Positions 27,163 to 36,180 of a DNA stretch of 64,000 bases are shown here, piece by piece; within the stretch, counting starts at the first letter, position 1; each line of letters opens with the position of its first letter. This DNA comes from Pseudoxanthomonas dokdonensis (GTDB taxonomy: Bacteria > Pseudomonadota > Gammaproteobacteria > Xanthomonadales > Xanthomonadaceae). The DNA lies in NCBI RefSeq assembly GCF_001431405.1, contig NZ_LDJL01000005.1, positions 186,001 to 250,000 of the forward strand. The letters are read 5' to 3'. A program made the translations under genes and the position numbers. The notes beneath the pieces are model-generated. The model made no database searches, was not told where the DNA came from, and saw nothing but the letters and a program-made list of their open reading frames with translations.

Positions 27163-29307
27163 GTGCTACGGACCCTGCTAAGACTCAAACCGCGCGAAGT
27201 GCCGGTCCGCGTGGCCCTGCGCAACACCGCCGCGGTCATGCTGCCGCTGGTGCTGGGCATCGCCCTGGACCAGACCTCGGCCGGACTGGCGGTGGCCAGC
27301 GGCGCGCTCAACACCATGTTCACCGATCTGCCGGGCCCATACGCGCTGCGGATGCGGCGAATGGCCGCCGCCGCGCTGGCGGCCGGGCTGGCCGCCAGTC
27401 TTGGCATCCTGATTGGCCTGAACACCTTGCCGCTGTTGCTGGCAGTCTTCGTGATGGGTTGCGCCGGCGGCCTGCTGGTGGCACTGGGGCCGATTGCCGC
27501 CCGGGTCGGCCTGACCAGCATCATCATGTTCCTGATCTGTGCGCACATGCAGTTGCCTGCCAGCCGGGCGCTGCCGGTGGCGCTGCTGATCGCCAGCGGT
27601 GGCCTGCTGCAGATGCTGATGGCGGTTGCCGCCTGGCCGTTGCAGCGCTATCGGCCGGAACGTTTCGCGATGGCCGACCTGTTGCAGCAACTGGCGCTGA
27701 CCGCACGCACCCGCCCCGAAGGCAGTGCGCCCTCGCCCAGCCTGCAGGCCGCGCAGGACACCCTGGTGATGCTGCATGGCGAACATCGCGCCAGCGGCAT
27801 GGCGGTGGATGCGTTCCGGATCATGGCCCAGGTCTGCGAGCGCCTGCGCATCGACCTGCTGTCATTGATCGACGTGCACGAGCGCTTGTCCGACAACCGC
27901 GCCCGCGAAACCATCGAACTGCTGCTCAAGCAATCGGCGCTGGTGCTGGACGATCTGGCCGACGCTTTGCGCGCACCACACGCACCGGCGCAGGCCAAGC
28001 TGGCGCTGGAAAAACTGCCGGTGATCAGCCAGGCACTGGCCGAGGCTGCCGCCGCCGCCCGCCAGCCACGGGACGTGCGCCTGCTGCGTATCGCCCAGGC
28101 CCGCGTGGTCGGCCTGTCGGCGCAACTGCGCGCGCTGCTGCGCAACAGCTACTGGGCCGGCAGCCGCGGCGAACTACGTGCGCAGAAAGCCGAGGCGCGC
28201 CTGCCGAAAGCGCTGCGTCCGGGTGCACCGTGGCAGACCCTGCGCGCCAACATCAAATTGTCCTCTGTCGCATTCCGCCATGCGCTGCGTTGCGGTGTCT
28301 GCCTGGTCATCGCCACCGCGCTCGAACGCAGCCTGGCGATTCCACACGGATACTGGATACCGATGACCGCGGCCATCGTGCTCAAGCCCGACTTCGGCGG
28401 CACTCTGAGCTTTGGCGCACTGCGCGTGGCCGGTACCTTCGCCGGTCTGCTGATCACCACCGTGCTGGCGCACTACGCGATGGACGGGGTGCTGGTGCGA
28501 TTGCTGCTGATGGCGGCGTTGTGCGTGGGCTTCCGGCTGACCGCGCAGATCAACTATGGCATTGGCGTGGCCCTGCTGACCGGCATGCTGGTGCTGCTGC
28601 TGTCGTTCGAAGGCATGGCGCCGGGCGAAGCGGTGCAGGCACGCGTCATCGCCACCACCGCCGGCAGCGCGCTGGCGATGATTGCCTATGCGTTGTGGCC
28701 GACCTGGGAGGGCAAAGGCGCGCGCTTCGCCCTGGCCAGCCTGGTCCAGGCCTACCAGACCCATCTGGATGCGCTGTTCGCCGGCCGCGTCGACGCACTG
28801 GACGAAACCCGCAGCGCCTCGCGCGTGGCCCGTACCAACACCCAGGCCTCGCTGGAACGCCTGCGCAACGAGCCGCGGCGCCGCAACAACCGTAGCGAGG
28901 CAGAATTCGGCGAGTCACTGCTGGCCAACGTCAGCCGGCTGATGCGGGCGCCGTTGTCACTGGAGGCGATGATGCGCGAAGGGGCGCGGTTGCCGGCACA
29001 GCCAGCGCTGCTGGACTTCGCCGAAGCCACCCATCGCTCGCTCGCCGCCATTGCCGCGGTCCTGCAGGGCCAGGCCAAAGCGGCCGACATCCCGGCAGTG
29101 CGACCGCACGAAACCCGGTTGGCTGCTGAAATGAACAGCGAAGACGCGGATGAGGAACTGCTGGCAACGCTGCTTGATACCTGTGACCGGATCGCCAACA
29201 GTTGTGACACATTGCGCCATTTGCTGCGACGCGGAAATGCCCAGCCCGGTTCGCCGGCCGTGGCCACGCCCGCCGATGCGGCCGACGGCCGCGTGGTCGA
29301 AGCGTGA
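27163..29307 (+). CDS. FUSC-family inner-membrane exporter
   Basis: 714 residues from GTG 27163, 16 bases after the dioxygenase stop. Two bundles of about five or six membrane helices (roughly 20-165 and 370-500) are separated by a soluble helical domain, the architecture of FUSC/YccS/AaeB proteins. The second bundle carries IPHGYWIPMTAAIVLKPDFG, a family hallmark. AaeB-type members export aromatic carboxylates. In this operon it could expel toxic kynurenine intermediates such as 3-hydroxyanthranilate; that is an inference from position. No membrane fusion subunit is adjacent. Confidence 0.9.
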   Translation: MLRTLLRLKPREVPVRVALRNTAAVMLPLVLGIALDQTSAGLAVASGALNTMFTDLPGPYALRMRRMAAAALAAGLAASLGILIGLNTLPLLLAVFVMGCAGGLLVALGPIAARVGLTSIIMFLICAHMQLPASRALPVALLIASGGLLQMLMAVAAWPLQRYRPERFAMADLLQQLALTARTRPEGSAPSPSLQAAQDTLVMLHGEHRASGMAVDAFRIMAQVCERLRIDLLSLIDVHERLSDNRARETIELLLKQSALVLDDLADALRAPHAPAQAKLALEKLPVISQALAEAAAAARQPRDVRLLRIAQARVVGLSAQLRALLRNSYWAGSRGELRAQKAEARLPKALRPGAPWQTLRANIKLSSVAFRHALRCGVCLVIATALERSLAIPHGYWIPMTAAIVLKPDFGGTLSFGALRVAGTFAGLLITTVLAHYAMDGVLVRLLLMAALCVGFRLTAQINYGIGVALLTGMLVLLLSFEGMAPGEAVQARVIATTAGSALAMIAYALWPTWEGKGARFALASLVQAYQTHLDALFAGRVDALDETRSASRVARTNTQASLERLRNEPRRRNNRSEAEFGESLLANVSRLMRAPLSLEAMMREGARLPAQPALLDFAEATHRSLAAIAAVLQGQAKAADIPAVRPHETRLAAEMNSEDADEELLATLLDTCDRIANSCDTLRHLLRRGNAQPGSPAVATPADAADGRVVEA

Positions 29308-29349
29308 TCGTGCTTCGCCCCGCTCCGGCCCAGCCACTACACTGTCGCC

Positions 29350-30360
29350 ATGCTCAAGATTGATACCCACGCCCACTTCCTGCCCCGCGACTGGCCGGAC
29401 CTGGCGACCAAGTACGGCGAGAACCGTTTCCCGGTCATCCATCACGGTGATGATGGCCGCCATCGCATCTACAAGGACGGCAAGTTCTTCCGCGAGATCT
29501 GGCCCAAGACCTGGGATGCCGAAGTCCGCATCGAGGACTACGCCCGCTTTGGTGTGCAGGTGCAGGTGCTGAGCACAGTGCCGGTGATGTTCAGTTACTG
29601 GGCCAAGCCGCAGCATGCGCTGGAACTGCACCAGTCGCTCAACGATCACACCGCGCAGGCCTGCCGCAAGTACCCGCGCCATTACGCCGGCATCGGCACA
29701 GTGCCATTGCAGTCACCGCGGCTGGCGGTGCAGGAACTGGAACGCTGCATGGATCAGCTGGGCCTGCAGGGCGTTCAGATCGGTTCCCATGTCAACGACT
29801 GGAATCTGGACGCGCCGGAGCTGTTCGAGTTTTTCCAGGCCGCCGCCGAACTGGGCGCGGCCATCCTGGTCCACCCGTGGGACATGATGGGCGCGGCCAG
29901 CATGCCCAAGTACTGGTTGCCGTGGCTGGTCGGCATGCCGGCCGAACAATCGCGCGCGGCCTGCTGCCTGATTTTCGGCGGCGTGCTGGAACGGCTGCCG
30001 GATCTGAAGGTCTGTTTCGCTCACGGCGGCGGCAGTTTCCCTTACACCCTGGGCCGCATCGAGCATGGCTTCAACATGCGCCCGGATCTGGTCGCCACCG
30101 ACAATCATCGCAATCCGCGCGAATACATCCGCCGGCTGTATTTCGACTCGTGGGTCGCCGATGCCCACGCGTTGCGTTTCCTGCTCGAGACCGTTGGCCA
30201 CGATCGGGTGATGCTGGGCACCGACTACCCGTTCCCGCTCGGCGAGCAGGAGCCCGGCGCCGCGATTGCCGCGCAGGGCCTGGACCAGGCGCAACTGGCG
30301 CGCCTGTACCATGGCACCGCGCTGGAATGGCTGGGCTTGCCGGCCTCGCGTTTCGCCTGA
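29350..30360 (+). CDS. 2-Amino-3-carboxymuconate-6-semialdehyde decarboxylase (ACMSD)
   Basis: 336 residues. An amidohydrolase barrel with metal ligands His7 and His9 (DTHAHF), the HPWDMMG segment, AHGGGSFPYTLGR and Asp292 in GTDYPFPLGE, all diagnostic for ACMSD. It removes CO2 from the dioxygenase product, diverting it from spontaneous closure to quinolinate towards 2-aminomuconate semialdehyde (the NbaD/AmnB-type step). It lies between the FUSC exporter and kynureninase. Confidence 0.97.
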   Translation: MLKIDTHAHFLPRDWPDLATKYGENRFPVIHHGDDGRHRIYKDGKFFREIWPKTWDAEVRIEDYARFGVQVQVLSTVPVMFSYWAKPQHALELHQSLNDHTAQACRKYPRHYAGIGTVPLQSPRLAVQELERCMDQLGLQGVQIGSHVNDWNLDAPELFEFFQAAAELGAAILVHPWDMMGAASMPKYWLPWLVGMPAEQSRAACCLIFGGVLERLPDLKVCFAHGGGSFPYTLGRIEHGFNMRPDLVATDNHRNPREYIRRLYFDSWVADAHALRFLLETVGHDRVMLGTDYPFPLGEQEPGAAIAAQGLDQAQLARLYHGTALEWLGLPASRFA

Positions 30361-30411
30361 TGCCGGCACCACGCACACTATTCGTATTATTTCCCGGAAG
30401 ACTGAAAACGC

Positions 30412-31686
30412 ATGACTGACTCGCTATCCCGTACCCACGCCATGGCCCTGGACGCCGCCGATCCGCTGCGCCAGCTGCGCAGTGAATTCATCATCCCCCG
30501 GCATGGGCACAATGATCAGATTTATTTCGTCGGCAACTCGCTGGGCCTGCAACCGAAAGCGGCCAAGGCACATCTGCAGGACGTGCTCGACAAGTGGGCC
30601 GATCACGCGGTCGAAGGCCACTTCCGCGGCGATACCGCCTGGATGACCTATCACGAACTGCTGCGCGAGCCACTGGCCCGCATCGTCGGCGCGCAGCCGT
30701 CGGAAGTGGTGGCGATGAATTCACTGACCGCCAACCTGCACTTCATGATGGTCAGCTTCTACCGCCCGACCGCGGAGCGGCCGGCGATCCTGATCGAAGC
30801 CGGCGCGTTCCCGTCGGACCGGCACGCGGTCGAATCGCAGATCCGCTTCCACGGCTTCAACCCCGACACCGATCTGATCGAAGTGCAGCCTGACACCGCG
30901 CAGGGAACACTGTCGATGCAGGCCATCGAACGCGCCATCGCCGAACATGGCCCGCGCCTGGCGCTGGTGTTGTGGCCCGGCATCCAGTACCGCACCGGCC
31001 AGGCTTTCGACATCCGTCGCATCGTCGAACTGGGCCATGCCCAGGGCGCGATGGTCGGCATCGACCTGGCCCATGCCGCCGGCAACCTGCCGCTGCAGCT
31101 GCACGATGACAACGTCGATTTCGCGGTCTGGTGTCACTACAAATACCTCAACGCCGGCCCCGGCGCGGTGGCCGGTTGCTTTGTCCATGAACGCCACGCC
31201 GACAGCGACTGCCCGCGCTTTGCCGGCTGGTGGGGCCATGAGAAGGAAACCCGCTTCCAGATGGCACCGGAGTTCGTGCCGACCCGTGGTGCCGAGGGCT
31301 GGCAGCTGAGCAATCCGCCGGTATTGGGGCTGGCGCCGTTGCGCGCCTCGGTCGAGCTGTTCGAAAAAGCCGGCGGCGTGGCAGCACTGCATGCCAAGTC
31401 GCGCAAGCTGACCGGCTACCTGGAAGAACTGATCCAGGCGCGGGTCAGCGACGTGCTGGAAATCGTCACCCCGGCCGACCCGGCCGAGCGTGGCGCGCAG
31501 TTGTCGCTGCGGGTGGTCGGTGGTCGCCAGCGCGGCCGCGATCTGTTCGAGTACCTGGCCTCGGTCGGCATCCTCGGCGACTGGCGCGAACCCGACGTCA
31601 TCCGCATTTCCCCCGCCCCGCTCTACAACCGCTACATGGACGTCTATCGCTTCGTCGAAGAAGTCGAGAACTGGCGTGGCGTCTGA
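30412..31686 (+). CDS. kynU: Kynureninase
   Basis: 424 residues. A fold type I PLP enzyme: FVGNSLGLQP near the N-terminus, HAAGNLPLQLHDDNVDFAVW supplying the cofactor Asp region, and Schiff-base Lys244 in CHYKYLNAGPG. It cleaves kynurenine or 3-hydroxykynurenine to (3-hydroxy)anthranilate and alanine. Since 3-hydroxyanthranilate dioxygenase and kynurenine monooxygenase are adjacent, the 3-hydroxy form is its likely substrate. 12 bases separate it from kmo. Confidence 0.97.
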   Translation: MTDSLSRTHAMALDAADPLRQLRSEFIIPRHGHNDQIYFVGNSLGLQPKAAKAHLQDVLDKWADHAVEGHFRGDTAWMTYHELLREPLARIVGAQPSEVVAMNSLTANLHFMMVSFYRPTAERPAILIEAGAFPSDRHAVESQIRFHGFNPDTDLIEVQPDTAQGTLSMQAIERAIAEHGPRLALVLWPGIQYRTGQAFDIRRIVELGHAQGAMVGIDLAHAAGNLPLQLHDDNVDFAVWCHYKYLNAGPGAVAGCFVHERHADSDCPRFAGWWGHEKETRFQMAPEFVPTRGAEGWQLSNPPVLGLAPLRASVELFEKAGGVAALHAKSRKLTGYLEELIQARVSDVLEIVTPADPAERGAQLSLRVVGGRQRGRDLFEYLASVGILGDWREPDVIRISPAPLYNRYMDVYRFVEEVENWRGV

Positions 31687-31698
31687 CAAGGACCGGCA

Positions 31699-33066
31699 TT
31701 GACCCAGCGCAACGAAAAATCCCTGACCATCATCGGCGCCGGCCTGGCCGGTGCCCTGCTCGCCACCCTGATGGCCCGCCAGGGCTGGCAGGTCGCGGTC
31801 TACGAGAAACGTGGCGACCCACGGGTCAAGGGCTACGAAGGTGGCCGTTCGATCAACCTGGCGCTGGCCGAACGCGGTCGTCATGCCTTGCGCCAGGCCA
31901 ACGCCGACGACGCGGTGATGGCGCAGGCGGTGATGATGCGCGGGCGCATGGTCCATTCGCTGGATGGCCGCACCCAGCTGCAACGCTACGGCCGCGACGA
32001 CTCGGAAGTGATCTGGTCGGTGCACCGCGGCGACCTCAACATCACCCTGCTCAATCTTGCCGAACAGGCTGGCGCCTCGCTGTGCTTCCACCGCCGTCTT
32101 GACGATGTCGATTTCGACGCCGGCGTGGCCCGCTTCGTCGATGATCGCGACGATGGTCATCACGACATCGGCTTCGAATCGCTGATCGGTGCCGATGGCG
32201 CCGGTTCCTCGCTGCGCGCGGCGATGATGCGCAACACCGACCTCGGTGAGCGCACCGACTTCCTCGATCATTCCTACAAGGAACTGGAAATCCCGCCGGC
32301 CGCCGACGGTGATTTCATGATCGAGCCCAACGCGCTGCACATCTGGCCACGCGGCCACTACATGTGCATCGCACTGCCGAATGACGAAAAGACCTTCACC
32401 GTCACCTTGTTCCTGCCCAACCACGGCGATCCCGGCTTCGACAGCATCCGCAGCGGTGATGACGCGATGGCCCTGTTCCAGCGCGACTTTGCCGATGCGG
32501 TGCCATTGATACCGCGCCTGCGCAGTGACTGGGAAAGCAATCCGCCCGGACTGCTGGCCACCCTGTACCTGGATCGCTGGCATATCGACAGTCGCGCGGT
32601 GCTGCTCGGCGATGCCGCGCATGCGATGGTGCCATTCCACGGCCAGGGCATGAACTGCGCGTTCGAGGACTGCGTGGCGCTGGCCAATCACCTGCTGGCC
32701 GGCACCGATCGCGCACAGGCGTTCGCCGCGTTCGAACGGCAGCGGCAGCCGGATGCGCGCGCGATCCAGCACATGGCGCTGGAAAACTATCTGGAGATGC
32801 GCGACAAGGTCGACAATCCTGACTTCCTCTTGCAGCGCGAGCTGGAACGCAGCCTGCAGGAACGGCATCCGGGGCGTTTCATCCCGCACTACACGATGGT
32901 CAGTTTCATGCGTATTCCGTACTCGCTGGCCCTGCAGCGCAGTGAGATTCAACGCGAGATCCTGGTCGAGTCCACCCGCGGGCTGAGCAGCCTGCACCAA
33001 GTGGACTGGCAAGCCACCGACGCACGCGTGCGCGAACGGCTGTCGCCACTGGCGGATGGTGCCTGA
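31699..33066 (+). CDS. kmo: Kynurenine 3-monooxygenase
   Basis: 455 residues from TTG 31699 with AAGGA upstream. The FAD-binding motif GAGLAGALLATLMARQGW opens the protein, followed by the family segments YEGGRSINLALAERGRHAL and LLGDAAHAMVPFHGQGMN. It hydroxylates L-kynurenine using NADPH and O2. The C-terminal region after about residue 400 may form the membrane-associated helix of the family. The stop overlaps sbcB by one base, so the catabolic operon runs straight into a DNA repair gene. Confidence 0.96.
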   Translation: MTQRNEKSLTIIGAGLAGALLATLMARQGWQVAVYEKRGDPRVKGYEGGRSINLALAERGRHALRQANADDAVMAQAVMMRGRMVHSLDGRTQLQRYGRDDSEVIWSVHRGDLNITLLNLAEQAGASLCFHRRLDDVDFDAGVARFVDDRDDGHHDIGFESLIGADGAGSSLRAAMMRNTDLGERTDFLDHSYKELEIPPAADGDFMIEPNALHIWPRGHYMCIALPNDEKTFTVTLFLPNHGDPGFDSIRSGDDAMALFQRDFADAVPLIPRLRSDWESNPPGLLATLYLDRWHIDSRAVLLGDAAHAMVPFHGQGMNCAFEDCVALANHLLAGTDRAQAFAAFERQRQPDARAIQHMALENYLEMRDKVDNPDFLLQRELERSLQERHPGRFIPHYTMVSFMRIPYSLALQRSEIQREILVESTRGLSSLHQVDWQATDARVRERLSPLADGA

Positions 33067-34505
33067 TGGCCGCCAGCTTCCTGTTCTACGACCTGGAGAC
33101 CTTTGGCACCGATCCCCGCCGCAGCCGCATTGCCCAGTTCGCCGCGATCCGTACCGACGCGCAGCTGCAAATCATCGAAGAGCCGATCAGTTTCTTCGTC
33201 AAGCCGGCCGATGACCTGCTGCCATCGCCGATGGCCACGCTGATCACCGGCATCACTCCGCAGCAGGCCTTGCAGGATGGTGTCAGCGAAGCCGAAGCGT
33301 TCGCCCGTATCAATGAGGAAATGGCGCGGCCGGAAACCTGCACCCTGGGTTACAACTCGCTGCGTTTCGATGATGAATTCATCCGCCACGGCCTGTTCCG
33401 CAACTTCCATGATGCCTACGAGCGCGAATGGCGCAGCGGCAACTCACGCTGGGATCTGCTGGACGTGATGCGGCTGATGCACGCTTTGCGTCCGCAGGGA
33501 ATCCACTGGCCACAACGCGAAGACGGTGCTACATCATTCAAGCTGGAACAGCTGGCGTTGGCCAACGACGTGCGCCAGGGTGATGCCCACGAAGCCTTGT
33601 CGGACGTCCATGCCACTATTGGCATGGCCCGGCTGATGCGCCAGGCCCAGCCACGGCTGTGGGATTACGCGCTGAAGCTGCGTGACAAGCGCTTTGCCGC
33701 CAGCCTGCTCGACACCACCCACATGACCCCGTTGCTGCATGTGTCGCAGCGCTACCCCGCCGCCCGCCTGTGCGCGGCGCTGGTGCTGCCGCTGGCGCGC
33801 CATCCGCAGTTCGACAACCGGGTCATCGTCTTCGATCTGGATGGCGACCCGGCGCAACTGCTGGATCTGTCGGTCAGCGAGATCACCGATCGCCTGTACA
33901 CGCCAGCCGCTGATTTGCCGGAAGGCGTGCAGCGGGTGCCGTTGAAAGAAATCCATCTGAACAAGGCGCCGGCGCTGGTCGCGCTGGCGCACCTGCGCGA
34001 GCCGGACCTGCAACGGTTGTCGATCGATCTGCCGCAGGCGCAGGCCAAAGCCGCGCGGTTGCAGGCGGCGGCTGCGCCGCTGGCGGAAAAAGTCCGCCAG
34101 GTGTTCGCCAGCGAGCGCGCGTTCGACACCCCGGATGCCGATGCCTCGCTGTATGCCGGCTTCCTGGCTGACGCCGACAAACGTCGTTTCAGCGAGCTGC
34201 GCAGCACCGCGCCACAGGCGTTGGGTCAGGTCGATTTCGGCTTCCGCGATGCGCGTCTGCCGGAGCTGTTGTTCCGCTACCGTGCACGCAATCATGCCGA
34301 CACCTTGACCACGGCCGAACGCCAGCGCTGGGATGATTACCGGCGCATCCGACTTGGCCAGGACAGCGGCCTGTCCGAATACAGCTTCGACCATTACTAC
34401 CAGGAGATTGACAGCCTGCGCCAGCAGCATGCCAACGATGGTGCGCGACTGCGCCTGCTTGACCAGCTGCAGGTCTGGGGCAGGCAACTGGAATCCACGC
34501 TATGA
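33066..34505 (+). CDS. sbcB: Exodeoxyribonuclease I
   Basis: 479 residues (E. coli 475). The DEDDh exonuclease domain starts FYDLETFGTDPRRSRIAQFA and includes LGYNSLRFDDEFIRHGLFRN and the His of DAHEALSDVHAT. The SH3-like and helical C-terminal parts follow. It degrades single-stranded DNA 3' to 5' in repair and recombination. Its start overlaps the kmo stop (TGATG) and its stop overlaps the next gene (ATGA), so it is probably co-transcribed with both. Confidence 0.97.
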   Translation: MAASFLFYDLETFGTDPRRSRIAQFAAIRTDAQLQIIEEPISFFVKPADDLLPSPMATLITGITPQQALQDGVSEAEAFARINEEMARPETCTLGYNSLRFDDEFIRHGLFRNFHDAYEREWRSGNSRWDLLDVMRLMHALRPQGIHWPQREDGATSFKLEQLALANDVRQGDAHEALSDVHATIGMARLMRQAQPRLWDYALKLRDKRFAASLLDTTHMTPLLHVSQRYPAARLCAALVLPLARHPQFDNRVIVFDLDGDPAQLLDLSVSEITDRLYTPAADLPEGVQRVPLKEIHLNKAPALVALAHLREPDLQRLSIDLPQAQAKAARLQAAAAPLAEKVRQVFASERAFDTPDADASLYAGFLADADKRRFSELRSTAPQALGQVDFGFRDARLPELLFRYRARNHADTLTTAERQRWDDYRRIRLGQDSGLSEYSFDHYYQEIDSLRQQHANDGARLRLLDQLQVWGRQLESTL

Positions 34506-35188
34506 GCCAATATTTTTCCGACGCCAGTTTCAAGTTCCTGAAAGGCCTGGCCCGCCACAACGACAAAAGCTGGTTCAACCAGCACAAGCACCAGTACGAG
34601 GAACATGTGCGGCAGCCGTTCCTGCGCCTGCTGGCGGATCTGCAGCCGGATCTGGCCGCGGTCAGCCTGCATTTCCGCTCGGACCCGAAGACTGTCGGCG
34701 GTTCGCTGTTCCGAATCTACCGCGATGCGCGTTTTTCCAACGACAAGTCGCCGTACAAATCCTGGCAGGGCGCGCGGCTTTATCACGAGCGGCGCAAGCA
34801 GGTGCCGGCGCCGTCGTTCTACATCCACCTGCAGCCCGGCGAGAGCTTTGTCGGTGCCGGCCTGTGGCATCCGGAAACACCGACTCAGCGCAAGGTCCGG
34901 CAGTTCATCTTCGACAATCCCGGCAACTGGAAGACCACCACGCATGCGCCGGCACTGCGCAGGCGGTTCCAGTTCGACACCAGCGAAGTGCTCACCCGGC
35001 CACCGCGTGGATTTCCGGCCGACTTCGAGTTCATCGACGACCTCAAGCACAAGAATTTCATCTTCTGGCGCGCACTGGACGACGAAGCGATGACCAGCAC
35101 GCGGCTGCGCCAGACCCTGTCCAGGGATTTGGCGGTGCTGGGGCCGTTCGTCGATTATCTGTGCGCCGCTCTTGACCTGGAATTCTGA
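34502..35188 (+). CDS. DUF2461 family protein
   Basis: 228 residues, overlapping the sbcB stop by four bases. Family segments include FLKGLARHNDKSWFNQHKHQ, IYRDARFSNDKSPYKSWQGA and GAGLWHPETPTQRKVRQFI. DUF2461 (TIGR02453) is widespread and uncharacterised; the conserved charged residues hint at an enzyme, but no reaction is known. Coupled to both neighbours by overlaps. Confidence 0.93.
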   Translation: MSQYFSDASFKFLKGLARHNDKSWFNQHKHQYEEHVRQPFLRLLADLQPDLAAVSLHFRSDPKTVGGSLFRIYRDARFSNDKSPYKSWQGARLYHERRKQVPAPSFYIHLQPGESFVGAGLWHPETPTQRKVRQFIFDNPGNWKTTTHAPALRRRFQFDTSEVLTRPPRGFPADFEFIDDLKHKNFIFWRALDDEAMTSTRLRQTLSRDLAVLGPFVDYLCAALDLEF

Positions 35189-35613
35189 TGAAGCAATTTT
35201 TCGGCCTGATATCGCTGGTGGTACGAGACTACGACGAGGCGCTGGCGTTCTACGTCGACACGCTCGGCTTCCGTCTGGTCGAGGACATTCCGGTGCCCGA
35301 GCAGGCAAAGCGCTGGGTGGTGGTGTCGCCGCCGGGTGCCAGCGAGACCCAACTGCTGCTGGCGCGGGCATCGACACCGGAACAGGAGTTGCACATCGGC
35401 GCCCAGACCGGCGGCCGGGTGTTCCTGTTCCTGTATACCGACGACTTCTGGCGCGACTACCACGCGTACCGGGAAAAAGGCGTGGTCTTCGTCCGCGAAC
35501 CCAAGCAGGAGGCTTACGGCACCGTCGCCGTGTTCCTCGATCTTTACGGCAACATGTGGGACTTGCTGCAGCCCTCGGCAGCCCATCTCGAACAACGCGC
35601 GGCGGGTGGATGA
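35188..35613 (+). CDS. VOC (glyoxalase/dioxygenase superfamily) protein
   Basis: 141 residues, overlapping the previous stop by one base. Two beta-alpha-beta-beta-beta repeats: LISLVVRDYDEALAFYVDTL opens the first, and VAVFLDLYGNMWDLLQP closes the second. Such proteins bind a metal or small molecule; whether this one is an isomerase, dioxygenase or resistance protein cannot be said. Part of the sbcB-linked group. Confidence 0.93.
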   Translation: MKQFFGLISLVVRDYDEALAFYVDTLGFRLVEDIPVPEQAKRWVVVSPPGASETQLLLARASTPEQELHIGAQTGGRVFLFLYTDDFWRDYHAYREKGVVFVREPKQEAYGTVAVFLDLYGNMWDLLQPSAAHLEQRAAGG

Positions 35614-36149
35614 TGAAGAAGTGGCTGGCGCTGGCGCTGTTGATCGTGGTGGCACTGTTCGGCTATGTCGCCGCCGGGCCATACATCGCCATCCACGGCA
35701 TCCGCCAGGCATTGATTGAACAGGATACCGCCAGGCTGGAGCGCTACGTTGATTTCCCCGCGCTACGGGTTAACCTCCGCGCCCAGCTGCAGGATCGACT
35801 GGCACGTGAGGCCGGCAGTGAGGTGCAATCAAGCCTGCTCGGTGCCTTCGGTCTGTCAGTGGCCAATCAGCTGGTCGCCAGTGGCGTCGATGCGGCGGTG
35901 ACGCCGCTGGGCATCGGCGCCCTGCTGCAGGGCCGGGCGATGTGGAAGAAGGCCATTGGCGACACCATCAACGGCGACACCTACGCCGCAGCGGTACCCG
36001 CCGACCCGCTGAAGGATGCCGAGCATCATTACCAGTCCACCTCGCGTTTCACTGCCAGCATCCGCGGCGACGACGGCCAGCCGATCGTCGCCGTGTTCAG
36101 CCGCGATGGCCTGCGCTGGAAGTTGACCAATATCGAATTGCCGCGCTGA
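35610..36149 (+). CDS. DUF2939 membrane-anchored protein
   Basis: 179 residues from the ATGATG at 35610, overlapping the VOC stop. A single N-terminal transmembrane helix (about 5-25) is followed by YIAIHGIRQALIEQDTARLE and DFPALRVNLRAQL, the DUF2939 pattern, then a probable periplasmic domain. Function unknown. It closes the long + strand run. Confidence 0.85.
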   Translation: MMKKWLALALLIVVALFGYVAAGPYIAIHGIRQALIEQDTARLERYVDFPALRVNLRAQLQDRLAREAGSEVQSSLLGAFGLSVANQLVASGVDAAVTPLGIGALLQGRAMWKKAIGDTINGDTYAAAVPADPLKDAEHHYQSTSRFTASIRGDDGQPIVAVFSRDGLRWKLTNIELPR

Positions 36150-36180
36150 GCGGCGCATCAGCCGGCCCCGGTTTCCTGCT

